Positions 45,645 to 57,200 of a stretch of 64,000 nt of DNA are shown here, piece by piece. Below the pieces are notes generated by a model that was given only the letters and a program-made list of their open reading frames with translations, had not been told where the DNA came from and did no database searches. A program made the translations under genes and the position numbers. Every line of letters starts with the position of its first letter. Position 1 is the first letter of the stretch. The DNA comes from Enoplolaimus lenunculus (Eukaryota > Nematoda > Enoplea > Enoplida > Thoracostomopsidae), in NCBI GenBank assembly GCA_030248215.1, contig JASANG010000753.1:620001-684000 (forward strand). Reading direction: 5' to 3'.

Positions 45645-46608
45645 AAGCAGTGTCTACATTATACAAATTTTGTCATGACGTGGTGTAGGCTATGGTCGTC
45701 TGGACCCATTGTCTCCCTGACGACCCTAGAGCTTATTCGCGATTTTTTCAATATTTTAAGCGTATATAAGCATTAAAAAACGTTTTGACGTACACCATTT
45801 TTAGCTGATCCGTGCGTCAGTCTGTCACGAAAATTTTGTTGAATTTTTAGCTGTCAGTGTTTTACTGACACTCGTTTGCAGTTCTTGTGTGCCATGCAGG
45901 GTCGTATAAAAATGACCGTGTAAGGGGTTAATATATCTCGTTCCGAAATTTCCGAACACATAGGATTGAAGCACTTTTAACTGGACTTAGAATAACTTTC
46001 TAGATGTTTAAAGGTTAAAATTTTTTATGGTTAAAGTATACCCTCGAGAAATATCGTTCTGGTTACGCCACTTGTGCCGCGTGGGTTCAAATCCGATTCG
46101 AGCGGCTAGAACTCAGCCTGGGGGGGTGGTTATAATGCAGAACCTCTCCCCCCTGTTGGGTAATTTTGTAAAATAATTTTTAGATACTGGTTAAGTTTGT
46201 AACATAAGAAATTTTGCCTTCGAAATTTTAATATAGCTTAACCTCGCTTGCTCTAAAATCCTGGTTATGCCCATGATTCGTGGGTGCAGACGGTGCCCTG
46301 AAATTTAAGGAGAGAACTTTCAAGGTTGACAGCGCAGCGTTTTGACCGATTAGGTCAAAATGTTATGCCCCAGCAAATATTCTTTTTGACATGTTTATGT
46401 AATTTTTGGTAGACTTTGGTTTAACGGCTTGTATGGTTACAGTTTGAGCTGTGGGTGGAGTTATTTTTTAATGCTGAGTAAATTGAAATACTCTTTGATT
46501 TTTCAATCTTTAAATTTGAATACCAACGTGAACTACGATTGAAACTTTGGTTACCGTTCAACTGCATTTTGAAGTACCCTGTGCAATATAAACAATCCTC
46601 AATAGTGC

Positions 46609-46806
46609 GGTCAATGTAAAGAACAAAGGCGGAACATAATTTTATATGCATACTCCTGAGCCTAAGCCTAAGCCTAAGCGTAAGCGTCAGAATGAGCATA
46701 TTTCTACGCCTAAGCCTAAGCCTAAGCCAAAGCAAAAAATAGTCTAAAGCTTAAGCTAACTCTATTGCAGTCCCACAGAAAAACGTTCCGTCCTTGATCT
46801 TTACTT
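46609..46806. mobile_element. TTAGGC-type element, subfamily A
   Basis: The left end GGTCAATGTAAAGAACAAAG and the right end ACGTTCCGTCCTTGATCTTT are inverted. There are two CCTAAGCCTAAG runs and the core AGTCTAAAGCTTAAGC, then ACTCTATTGCAGTCCCACAG. Confidence 0.8.
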
Positions 46807-47566
46807 GAGCCACACTGCTGGTAAACATGGCACAAGATTGGCTGAACGCGTTAAAAAATTTAAACTTTGTCACACGGTAGCAGTATACCAGTAATTATTT
46901 ATTAGTTTTTAATAGGAAATAGAACAACGCAATTAATTCTACTCAAAACGCTGAGTTCATTTCAATACATTCATAACTTGGTACACATTTATAAGACACA
47001 AATTGCTTACTTTCAACACTTAATTGTCTTAAATTTAAAAACTGTTTGGGGTCGGGTTTAATGTATGTCAACTGGTTCGTTCGTTTCGATTCTTAAAGAC
47101 ACTAGTCGAAATAAACGCGTAATTCAGGTTAAACTGATGCTAACATAACTGATATATGTGCGCCTTGGACGTGTCTTAGGTTGTAAACTCGGCGATTTAG
47201 CTGAGTTTCAGCACACTGAATCGAACTTTGCATTGTGGATAAATCTTTATAATTATGATGTATTCAAAATTTGGTAAAATGATAACGTAAATTTTCTCAT
47301 CTTCAATTTTGAAATGACAACACAATTCTGGATACGTTTTTCAGGAAATTTTTTTAAAATTTCAGGTTTGGAATACAAGACAAATGTGTCCGGAGGCTGA
47401 TACAATACAAATGTCTTAAGATTCAGACAATATTTCTTTTAATACAAGACAAATTGTTTTGTGTACACAAAAATTAGGCTTACAGAACTCTGTCTCGTTA
47501 TAATTATATTAGTGCAGTAATTTCCCGTGGAATAACATGTTTTTCGTTAGCTTTACTGTTATCGAC

Positions 47567-47766
47567 TAGGGCCCACGTATAGAACAGAGCCAGATCGTTT
47601 TCCGGAGGGGCTATAATAGAGTCAGTTTAAGCTTTAGACTATTTTTTGCTTAGACTTTGGTTTAGGCTTAGGCTTGTGCTCATCTATACGCTTAGGCTTA
47701 GGCTTAGGCTTTAGGCTGAGTAATATGCTTATACTACGGTACCGGCCCTGTTCTATACGCGGGCCT
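47567..47766. mobile_element. TTAGGC-type element, subfamily A variant
   Basis: The left end GGGCCCACGTATAGAACAGA is mirrored by GGCCCTGTTCTATACGCGGG. The interior has TAGAGTCAGTTTAAGC, then TTAGGC hexamers in two runs. Confidence 0.8.
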
Positions 47767-49128
47767 CGATAGGCGAGGGTTATTTTGTTGTCAAGCCTAC
47801 AAAATGCTGCTTGTAGTTCGAAAACTAACTACGAAAGCGTTTCAGGCTTTTTCTGCGGCAACAACAAAATAATTTGCCTGTACTTAGAGTCATTTTTGCT
47901 GACATTTTCGTTGTGATACCGGAACTAATTTGTCCCTACAATTTTCACTGTATAACCATTGTCAAATTTTTGACAGACCACAGGAATTTCATTTCGGAAG
48001 GGTATATTAACGTTTAAGTAAAAGCTTTTGACAAGAACCAACGTTGCGAACGAGACTATAAATTTGACTGTTAGTATCCAGCACAGGTTTTTTAAACCTA
48101 TTAAAAGCGACTTGGTGTTGTCTTGTCAGAAATTTCGGGGTCATAACCCATTTATCTTCCTTAAAATACCAGCCATATGACACAACTGTTACAGGAAACT
48201 CTTAAAGTTTTACAAGGTTAAAAGTACAGCCAATGAGAAATTACGTGTAATTTATCAAAATTATAGATTTATACAATTCTACAGTTGACTAAAAATGTTT
48301 CTAAGTTAGCGTTGACAGTACTTTTGCGTTAAAATTCTTCACGGCTCTTGTAAACTTTCCACCCCAGACACGCTTAGACTCAGGCTTTCGCTTAGGTTAA
48401 ATGCTTGCTTATACCTAAAGCCTAAGATTTTGCCTAAACCTTAATATCCTTAAATATGCGTAAAAGCAACGAAGTGTACATGAGCCTTTATATTCGTTTC
48501 AAAACCTAAACTGTTGATAGATGCTGCACACACAGTTATTAATCCCATCCGATACTCTGAATGAGTTCTGCCTTATAGTTCTAATGCTAATCAGACTAAA
48601 TGTTGTGTTTACTCTGCGTTTGAAATTTTAATAAGCCAAAATTCAATTTTTAAATTTTATTCAAAAGATATTCAAACTCATAGTTCCATGAAATGAAATA
48701 TTAATAATGGCCTGATTCGAACAAATATAGGCACAAATATCGAAAAATATATAGCGAGAGCGTGGCAGAAGCGGTTAATCACGACCCTGCGGCCCTTATG
48801 GCGGCGGAATCGTTTGAGACTTGGCGTAAAAAGCTGTAACTACGAAAGCCACACAGTTGTTATCGAGCACAGATTAATTGTATAGATTTTGCAGAACGTT
48901 TCATAACGAACAACATTTTCGATTATAATAATTTTAGAAAAATGCATTTCTGCGAACACAAATGTGCAATATTAATTATTAGCTAAGTATTAATTTTGCC
49001 AAACTTTTATAATTTTGTCGCTCAGAAAAATTGTGCAATTCAGAGAGCATTGGCTAAGCTGGTTCACAACCGTTTGATATTCTACTCGCAAAAGTCTACG
49101 CTAGCATATTAATTAATTTTTGCATGAC

Positions 49129-49343
49129 CCATGTAAAAGATCAGGGGTGTAACGTTTTTCTATGATACTAAAATAGAATAAGCTTAAGCTTTAGTCTTAT
49201 TTTTTGCTAGGTTTAGGCTTATGAATAAATCATTCATACGCTTAGGCTTAGGCGTAGGATTAGACTTAGGCTTAGGCATTTAGGCTTAGGCTTAGGAATA
49301 AGCTGATAATACTGTTCCGCCCTTACTCTTTACATCGGCCATG
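49129..49343. mobile_element. TTAGGC-type element, subfamily A
   Basis: The left end CCCATGTAAAAGATCAGGGG and the right end CCGCCCTTACTCTTTACATC are inverted. TTAGGCTTAGGC runs lie in the right half. Confidence 0.8.
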
Positions 49344-50182
49344 CTTTGTACGGCCGCGTTTGGTGCCGTACGGGGCGTACGACAAATATAGCACTGCCAT
49401 GACTGAGATAACTACTAAAGTAGAACAACTGAGAAGACGTCAAGCTTACCTGAGCCTACTCCGAAAGTTCTTTGGTGTACGGCAACCATCAGGGACACCT
49501 TTCAGACAACCGGTACAACCTTGAATTCAGCAGTGACAATGACTCCGTAGCCAGCTCAACATGCAAGGTGATCGTAGTATTTTGCGCGGATCAACCAGTT
49601 GATTTCTCAAGACTTACAGAAAACTTTTTAGAGAGAACCAAAATTTTTCCAGGGGTCGAAGCGTCACTTGCCCCTCTGTGACTACGGCCATGTATGGAAG
49701 ATGATTCACGGCTTCGAAAACAAGCGTCCAAAGTTGGTTTGGGGGCAAACGAACTAAAGCATAGCCGTTAGCAGGCTTCGGTTTTAAAAGTGAAACTATC
49801 TTTGTTTAATTCGTCGGATTTATTATAAAGATTAATCTATATTCAAAAAAGCAATTCACTTGAGTATGAGACTATTAATATCGTTTTGAACTAAAATGTA
49901 AATCAACTGGAAAGAAAAGCTTAAAATTGTGACGTAAAAGTTGTGTTTTTTTTGCGTAAATTTGAAACTTCTCGCTGTCTCTCGTTTGATTGGCTGACGT
50001 GATGAGGTTTTGTAGATTGTAGCATTCCGGAAGTATGATTGGGTTTTTGATTTGCTTGCTGTGTCGAAATATAACTCACTTTGTTGTTAGACCAGGCAAG
50101 CTTATATAGGCGATCTTGAAACCTATTTTCAAAATCTATTCATAGGCACTCTCTAGTTTGAGTGATTAAAGCTGTAGAATCA

Positions 50183-50493
50183 TATATATGTCGTAGGCCA
50201 ATCTGCTATTTAGGCCAATTACGAATTGTCCTAGGCCAATGTGCTATTTTGCGTAAACAGCAGTTTCGCCAGGAGACTGGACTGCTATTAAACTTATAGA
50301 CCAATCAGATTTGATTATTTGAACAGACGCAATACCGTTAACCAATCAACGTTGGTTTTACAACACTGTTGTTTTTCAGCATCTTACAATCGATATTTGG
50401 CCTAGGCCGATCTGCTATTTGCTCGCAGTAGCATACTGGCCTACGCCAATTGGTAATTGGCCTGAATAGCAGATTGGCCTACGACATATATAT
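50183..50493. mobile_element. ~310-bp foldback element with AGGCCAATCTGCTAT arms
   Basis: TATATATGTCGTAGGCCAAT ... on the left is complementary to ATTGGCCTACGACATATATA on the right. The arms extend for more than 50 bp with internal copies of GGCCAAT(C/G)TGCTAT. No coding capacity. Confidence 0.8.
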
Positions 50494-50503
50494 CGTAATT
50501 CTA

Positions 50504-50653
50504 AGGGCGGTATCACTTGTCGTCCGTCGCCGTCCGTTGAAGTCCGGGACTTTGTCTCATCGTCCGTAAACCGTACGAAATCGGATGCACAGTAACGTAC
50601 GGCGACAGACGTTGACGTACGGTACCGGATGTCATCAAAAGTATAGCGCCACC
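50504..50653. mobile_element. GGCGCTATAC-ended MITE
   Basis: The left end is degraded (AGGGCGGTATCACTTGTCGT) and the right end AAAAGTATAGCGCCACC is intact. The interior has CGTACGGCGACAG and GTACGGTACCGG, as in 41434-41617. Confidence 0.7.
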
Positions 50654-50854
50654 TTAAACTCTGTCAGGTTCAACCAAAGTCTTCGACTGCATTTTACTAC
50701 AATCTGATACTGTTTTCACAACTACCGTCAAATTCGACACGCAGATCAGGTATTTCAGAGTTGTTTTGAATTTCAGATCGTTTATTGTTTATGATATACC
50801 AACAATCCTTTCAATAGCCGTAAAATTCTCCAAAAGAGTTCCTTGTTTATTGTT

Positions 50855-51180
50855 TTGGCCAATTTTGCTTTGAGGGGCGTAACAATAGTATAAGCATATT
50901 TCTAAGCCTAAGCGTAAGCCCAAGCCCAAGCCCAAGCCTAAGCCTAAGCCTAAGCGTAAGCCTAAGCCTAAGCCTAAGCCTAAGCCAAAGCCTAAGCTTA
51001 AGCCTAAGCCTTAGCCTTAGCCTAAGCCTAAGCCTAAGCCGAAGCGTAAGCCTAAGCCTAAGCCAAAGCCTAAGCCTAAGCCTAAGCCTAAGCCTAAGCC
51101 CAAGCCAAAACCTAAGCCTAAGCCTAAGCCTAATCCTAAACCTAAACCTAAGCGTCCAAATTATTTTGGGTTTAAGCCGT
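50855..51180. mobile_element. TTAGGC-type element with expanded hexamer array
   Basis: The left end GGCCAATTTTGCTTTGAGGG matches subfamily B. About 40 tandem CCTAAG hexamers (50905-51160) follow, with occasional variants (CCCAAG, CGTAAG, CCAAAG). The right end is lost. The hexamer is TTAGGC on the other strand. Confidence 0.9.
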
Positions 51181-52221
51181 AAACCCAACGCAAACTACAG
51201 GGTTTGAATAATCAATTATTTCTACCATTTGTGAAACTTTATGTCTGCTTGTGTCTCGTGGCACAAGAAGATTATCGATCACATTTGGTATGATAAACAA
51301 GGTTTACCTTAAAACTCATCAACTTTAATTGCGAAACGTGTACAGAGGTGACGTTAGACAAACATTCATATTCAAAGGGGTTTGAGTAAAATTTTGATTT
51401 TTCTGCAATCGAGTTGAGCGGTCGAGAAAAAAATTGTATCACTTGTACACCAGTCAGACCGCTATTCCAGCTCTTTTTTTCTGGTTTGTCCAGAAATTTC
51501 GACAGGGGATCTACTCCCCACAGCCTTGATTTGGGGTACACACCCGTGAATGCATATAAATAGGCATCAGGGGCGTAGCCTAGATTTCATTTCGGCGCAA
51601 CCTCGTAATAAAAGTTCTTTACGAGCGATCGTAGCCAAGAGCGGTTTCAAGGAGACGGCACCGTCTACTCTGGTCACGGTCCTGCAACTGGGATCGAAAC
51701 CAAAATTTTAGGCTACAATAAATGCTAAAATTAGGTTTGGCTTCTTGTTCGCCAACTTTGTTTTACTTATACCCTATGACTTCCCCGTGAAAAATATCTG
51801 CATGCTCCACTAAGCTTAGCGAATTTTATTTGGCTTTTCAAGATCAAGCAAGTTATGCTTGTCTAAGTGCCCTGTTCATAGAACCTAAACGAATTTCGGT
51901 GCAACTTTTCTCTCTATCGCCCGCCGCCCCCCTGTATAATGCCGCTGATATTTAAAACGGAGGGATATTAAAAACATAAAAGATGAAAAATACCAGGTCT
52001 AAAATGAAACCTTTGCACTGTTGTATATTTTGGTTTTTAATAACCGTTTCTGTGATTATTTTTGGTACATAAAGAGGTAACAAAAATAGTATATGTTTAC
52101 AATGTGGTTCTGTTTTTTATTTGGTTAAAAGTTTTGGTATTAATTTTAAAATGTCTCATTTCAAACTATACAGGATGGTAATATATTTGTCATATAAACT
52201 GTGCCGCGATTCAACAATGTA

Positions 52222-52273
52222 CACTGGAAAAAATGATGAGTCAAATTGAGTCTCTCCGAAATAGGCTCTACAA
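52222..52273. mobile_element. Left end only of a CACTGCAAAA palindromic MITE
   Basis: CACTGGAAAAAATGATGAGT followed by CTCTCCGAAATAGGCTCTAC; the rest is absent. Confidence 0.75.
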
Positions 52274-52727
52274 TTCTAAAACCCTATTAGTACTAAGTTT
52301 TAACAGAAATTTTTAGTTTTCATGCCTGCTTGGGGGGAGGTAGGCTAGGCGTGAGTGGCGCCCTCTTGGCACCCGCCTAAGTATTTTCAAAGTATAAAGA
52401 AATATCAGCTTAATTAGCTTGCTAAATTTGTTATCTGCTGGATTTATCTGTAAAATTTAATTACTAGGAAACAGCATCAAGATCGAATACAGATTATCTT
52501 ATACAAAACAGTAAGTTGAATTGCAGGCAGATATTTCGAGATAAGCGTAGCCATGTCACCAATTGGTGATGAGGTTTGTAATTTTGCGAAAGTTTAGCCA
52601 AATTTGACTGCTCTTCCGGTTTGTTTTTGAAATATTATTAAACCAAAATAGCTGTATAATCAAAGCAAAGCATTTCCGGCATGTTTGGGTGCCCAAAAAA
52701 TTAATGAGAACAGTTCACATACGTTCA

Positions 52728-52992
52728 CACTGTAAATTCCAGTGAGTTGATTTTAACTTAGACTGAGTTGAATTCATTCAGTTGCCTGAGCTGTGAATTA
52801 GGTTTTTCAAAACTCAGAATTCTCAATTGATTCAAGACATTCTGAGGTAATAATTAATTAACTCGACTGGAATTAAATCAACTCAGAGCGAGTTGATTGA
52901 TGCTTTATGTTAATATTAACTCATGAATAACCAGAAATGACGAATTTTCTCTCTGAGTTGATTAATCAACACATTGGGATTTACTTCCTGTG
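52728..52992. mobile_element. CACTGTAAATTCC palindromic MITE, ~265 bp
   Basis: CACTGTAAATTCCAGTGAGT at the left; GAGTTGATTAATCAACAC with GGGATTTACTTCCTGTG at the right. Confidence 0.75.
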
Positions 52993-53178
52993 CAGGTTTC
53001 AAACTTCAACGGTGTGTTTTTCTAGCCAAGTAGCTGTAAAATACGGCCTAAAAAACGTTAACACGAGTTCAAAAAAGCGCCTTTGATGAAATTTACAACC
53101 CTTATACAATAATAGAAATATTTGCTAAAATACGCTTTAAAATTGCTAAATTTCAAAGGCCAAACAGGCAAACTAGTA

Positions 53179-53405
53179 CACTGTTAATTCCAACGAGTTA
53201 ATTAATCAACTCTGACGGAAACAGCAAACTTGTAAGCTCGCTCTGAGTTGAGTTGATTCTCAAAGTGAGTTGAGTTGACTCTGTGGGATTTGACTAAATC
53301 ACAATGAGTTGAATCAACTCAGAATTGTGAGTTCTGATAGTCGTAACTCAGACTGAGTGATTCAACTCATTCTGAGTTAAAATCAGCTCGCTGGAATTTA
53401 CAGTG
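53179..53405. mobile_element. CACTGTAAATTCC palindromic MITE, 227 bp
   Basis: The ends CACTGTTAATTCCAACGAGT and GCTCGCTGGAATTTACAGTG are inverted. Confidence 0.85.
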
Positions 53406-53952
53406 TTAATCCTCTCATTCTACGATAGAATTCTGAATCCGTCCATTGTTTATCTAACAGCTATTTTTAAGCTATCCTATCTATTTTTTGTGTTGAATAA
53501 ATATTTTTCAAATTTATATAGCATTTTTCAGTTTATATACATATTAATAAACCTTTTTCCACGGAAATAATCATTTTAATATAATGCAATCTCACCCGGT
53601 GCCTGCAGGAATTTTGTCATGGCAACGTTCGCGTTTTGTAGACGTGGATTCGTAGTTTGCAGCCTAAATCAATACACCCTGGACACTGATCTTTGCCTAA
53701 ACAATTGACTCTAAACCATACCTGAATCATTCCTTCAACAACCTGTTTTTCTTTGAACCTGATTTCCTATTTTATACTGTTTAGTACCGGTCGTGCTTTT
53801 GCGCTATAGCTAAGGAACCAAAAAAGTTACCTGGTGTACGCAAATTACTGTGAATTCTGCATTACAACATCAAATAATACAGTCAACGTGACAGCCATAA
53901 ACAAACTTATATTTGACCTATCGCTTACGTATTTGAAGGTCTCCAGTTTTCG

Positions 53953-53959
53953 TATAAAA
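53953..53959. promoter_or_regulatory. Possible TATA box upstream of the calmodulin-like gene
   Basis: TATAAAA lies 264 bp before the ATG on the + strand in a repeat-free stretch. No other core element could be confirmed. Confidence 0.3.
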
Positions 53960-54222
53960 CAGTACTCGACGAATTTCACCGTATAATTGATCGAGTGTCA
54001 CTTCAAATTAAGCTCCTACCCCCTTTGTCAGCTTTACAGATCTCGCTCGAATACCGTAATCCTTTTCAACTTTGCTCGACATCAACAAACTCGCGTTGTG
54101 AAAAGAAACACAACACCAATTGAAAGCTGAAATCCCGACCACAATATTTCAACTTGGGTTGAGTCCGGTTCATCGTTTGTTTGAATTTAAAAAATTTGGT
54201 GCTTGAAACAGCGGTTGGCGAA

Positions 54223-57200
54223 ATGGCGTTCGGCAACGAAGGCGATGATATTCTACAAAGTTTGAAACAAGACGAAATTGAAGAATTTAAAGAAGCATTT
54301 ATGATGTTCGATAAGGATAACTCAGGCAGCATATCGACTAAAGAGCTTGGGATTGCGATGCGCAGTCTAGGACAAAACCCTACTGAACAGGTATTATTGT
54401 CGCCGTGAACTCCAAGGTCAATGGCAACAACAGAGGGGCGGAACAGTATTATAAGCGTATTCCTGAGCTTAAGCCTAAGCCTAAACGTAAAGAATGTGCA
54501 TTATTCCCAAGCTTAAGCCTAGGCATAAGCCTAAACGTGAAGAATGTGCATTATTCCTAAGCTTAAGCTTAAGCCTAAGCCTAAACGTAAAGAGTGTGCA
54601 CTATTCCTAAGCTTAAGCATAAGCCTAAGGCTAAACGTAAAGAATGTGCATTATTCCTAAGCTGAAGCCTAAGCCTAAGCCTAAACGTAAAGAGTGTGCA
54701 CTATTCCTAAGCCTAAGCGTAAGCTGAAGCCTAAAACCAAGCAAAACATTTAGTCTAAAGCTTAAGCTTAGTCGTTTCTAGTCCCACAGAAAAACGTTCT
54801 ACATGGTGGTCAACTCCAACAAGATCGTAGCCATGCTGAACCTAAAAACGGGGATCTAAAATAATTTTGAAAGGGGTATGCAGTATAACACGCTGCTTAC
54901 AAGCGGTGCTAAAACTTTTCTAGCTGCAAAATCTTTCTAAGGTGTCTGAGCCTTGCTGACCACCCTTTTGCCACGGGCTCGGACTCAAGCATGACGAGCT
55001 TTGTATTACGATGCGCAGTCCAGGACAGAATCCTACGGAACAGGTATTATTGGAACCATGAACTCCAACAAGACCGTAGCCAGCTCAATGTACTAGGAGG
55101 AACCAAAACAATTTCTGGAAAGACATGCAGTCGAAATAACACATATACAAACGGTTCGAACACTTTTCTAGCTTCACAATTTTTCTAAGGGGTCTGAGCC
55201 GCGTTGACTCTCCATCCTCTTGCTACGGGACCGGATTCAATCCAGAGGACGGTCATTGAGTGGCGGTTGAAATAAGTTTTTTTCTAGCAGGACGGATTTC
55301 AAGCATTTGCAGATTCGCCAAAACCAAATTTTTATGTCTACCAATGAATTTGGAACGTTGACATTAATTACATTAATCAAGAGTGCATGATACAAGAGTA
55401 TACAACCCTTGCGGGTTCCGCATGGTACAAAATGTACCCGGCACGCGTTGCGTTTTTAACCCGCCCCCTTATTAAGAGGAGGGTACAACCTGTGCGAACC
55501 GTGACACATTTTGCGTCCGGTAACAGAAACGATCCGCTTATAGTTTAATTTATGGGTTATGCATGTGATAACGACCCCCTCTCTAAATAAGGAGGGTCGG
55601 CCAGAAACGCAACGCCCGGTGGCACATTTTGTAGTATGGATGACCAGCAGAGTTGCATACTCTTTTTAAAGAGTACCATGCACTCTTGTCTTAATTTACT
55701 AAATCTATGGCGTTAAAGTTCACACAGTAAACTTGAAATAGCAACCCACTTTTAATACGTTACTCGTACTCTTTGTGTTTAAGAGTAACTTGAAATTTTT
55801 GTATTTAATCATAACATCTTACAAACTTCCATAAGCCGTTTTACAAAGATATTTGACCCCTCGTAAAATTTCTGAAGGGAAAAAATATCTCAAACAGGCT
55901 TTAGAATAATTTTCTGGATCTTAGACGCCAAACAATCATTTACTTGAGGTTATAGTTTGCCGAACAGGAGTCCTGGCTATTCTCCTGGTGATCTTAAGCA
56001 TATCTGAGAGACAAGTTTAGCACACAGCAGCGGATCGAGAAATTTTTGACGGAAGGATGGGCTATCCAAAGTTGCAATTTTTACTGTATGCTGCATATAA
56101 GCAAATTTTCTGCATGAAAAATGGTAAGGTTCCGTGTCCTTATCGTTTTATAACAAAATAATTTTCGTAGGGTAGCGTATATCCCCCGCTCTCGTTCTGA
56201 AATCGACTAGTGTTAACCAGTGGCGGATCCAGGATCTCAAAATCGGGGGGCGGGGGCAAAATTTCACAGCTAATAAACTTACTTTTGACCCATACACAAA
56301 CGACGAACTATTATCACAAAATTGTTATATAATTTTTGTCGAGATGCTGTTGGGGGGGGCACGGCCGGGGTGGCCCCCCATGGATCCGCCATTGGTGTTA
56401 ACGCCTGAAACATGGTCACTTTAAGGACGTTGCGGTTGAAAATTTCAGGAATTACTTGAGCTTGTCAATGAAGTCGATATCGATGGAAGTGGCTCAATTG
56501 AATTCACAGAATTTTGCATTATGATGAAAAGGTTAATGAAAGACACCGACTCCGAAATGATCCGTGAAGCATTTCGAGTGTTCGACAAAGACGGAAACGG
56601 GTTTATCACTGCACAAGAGTTTAAGTACGGTTGCGCGTTGAATCTGCGTTAAATTGCAGCTCGCTGTAAAATTTCAATGAGTTGATTTTAACTCAGAATG
56701 GAGTAGCGTCACTCTCAGTCAAAGTTATGACTATCAGAACTCAGAATTCTGATTCAATTCCACTACTCATTCTGAGTAGTAAATTAATCAAATCTTATGT
56801 TTGGATCTGACAGTGTCAAATTCGGACAAGTAGCCAAAAAAGGCGCCAAGGTTCACCTGTCCCGTGAAGAATTTTGGCCTTTTTACAAAAGTCGTGTCCC
56901 TTGCTTCTGAATACTGCGATATCCCTGCATGCTGCATGTGTATTTTTTCGCCTCCAGAATATGTTGCGCTGTCTGCGAGCCTGTGATTAAATTCAAAAGA
57001 CATTTAAATAAACAGTTTTCTTTGATTTCGTCTTAAATGTTAGCTTAAATTCCACAAAAAATCATCTGAAAATTACTATTCCAACGGGCGACGGACGGCA
57101 CCGGACGACAAGTATAGCGCAACCCTTGAATTTACACTCATTCTTACGTTGACCCTTTAGCTTTGGCTTATATATGAATTCAAGAAAACGACGTTTTCGG

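Larger units (their letters stand above)
33410..54222. other. 20.8-kb gene desert made of transposon copies
   Basis: Between the syntaxin stop and the calmodulin-like start I find no exon that I would defend. The separately listed MITEs, simple repeats and nested elements cover a large part. The spaces between them (for example 33.4-34.3, 46.0-46.6, 47.8-49.1, 51.2-52.2 and 53.4-53.9 kb) show only AT-rich sequence with short chance frames. Confidence 0.6.

Noticed and set aside
46065-46115. A tRNA T-arm-like GGGTTCAAATCCGATTCG
   Set aside because: There is no A box at the right distance and no cloverleaf can be drawn; it lies in a short GCCGC/GCGGC inverted repeat.
49472-49681. 69-codon + strand frame (MVYGNHQGHLSDN...)
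   Set aside because: It overlaps sequence shared with the CGTAGCC-bounded repeat (CCGTAGCCAGCTCAA) and has no recognisable protein signature.
50905-51160. TTAGGC array as a true telomere or chromosome end
   Set aside because: It is internal, inside an element with transposon-type ends, and the same hexamers occur in many dispersed copies in both orientations.
50847-51188. 113-codon minus-strand frame of alternating Arg and Leu
   Set aside because: It is only a translation of the TTAGGC hexamer array. The same applies to the frames at 46421-46735, 59288-59482 and 63053-63385.
54066-54332. 88-codon minus-strand frame
   Set aside because: It is the antisense shadow of calmodulin-like exon 1.
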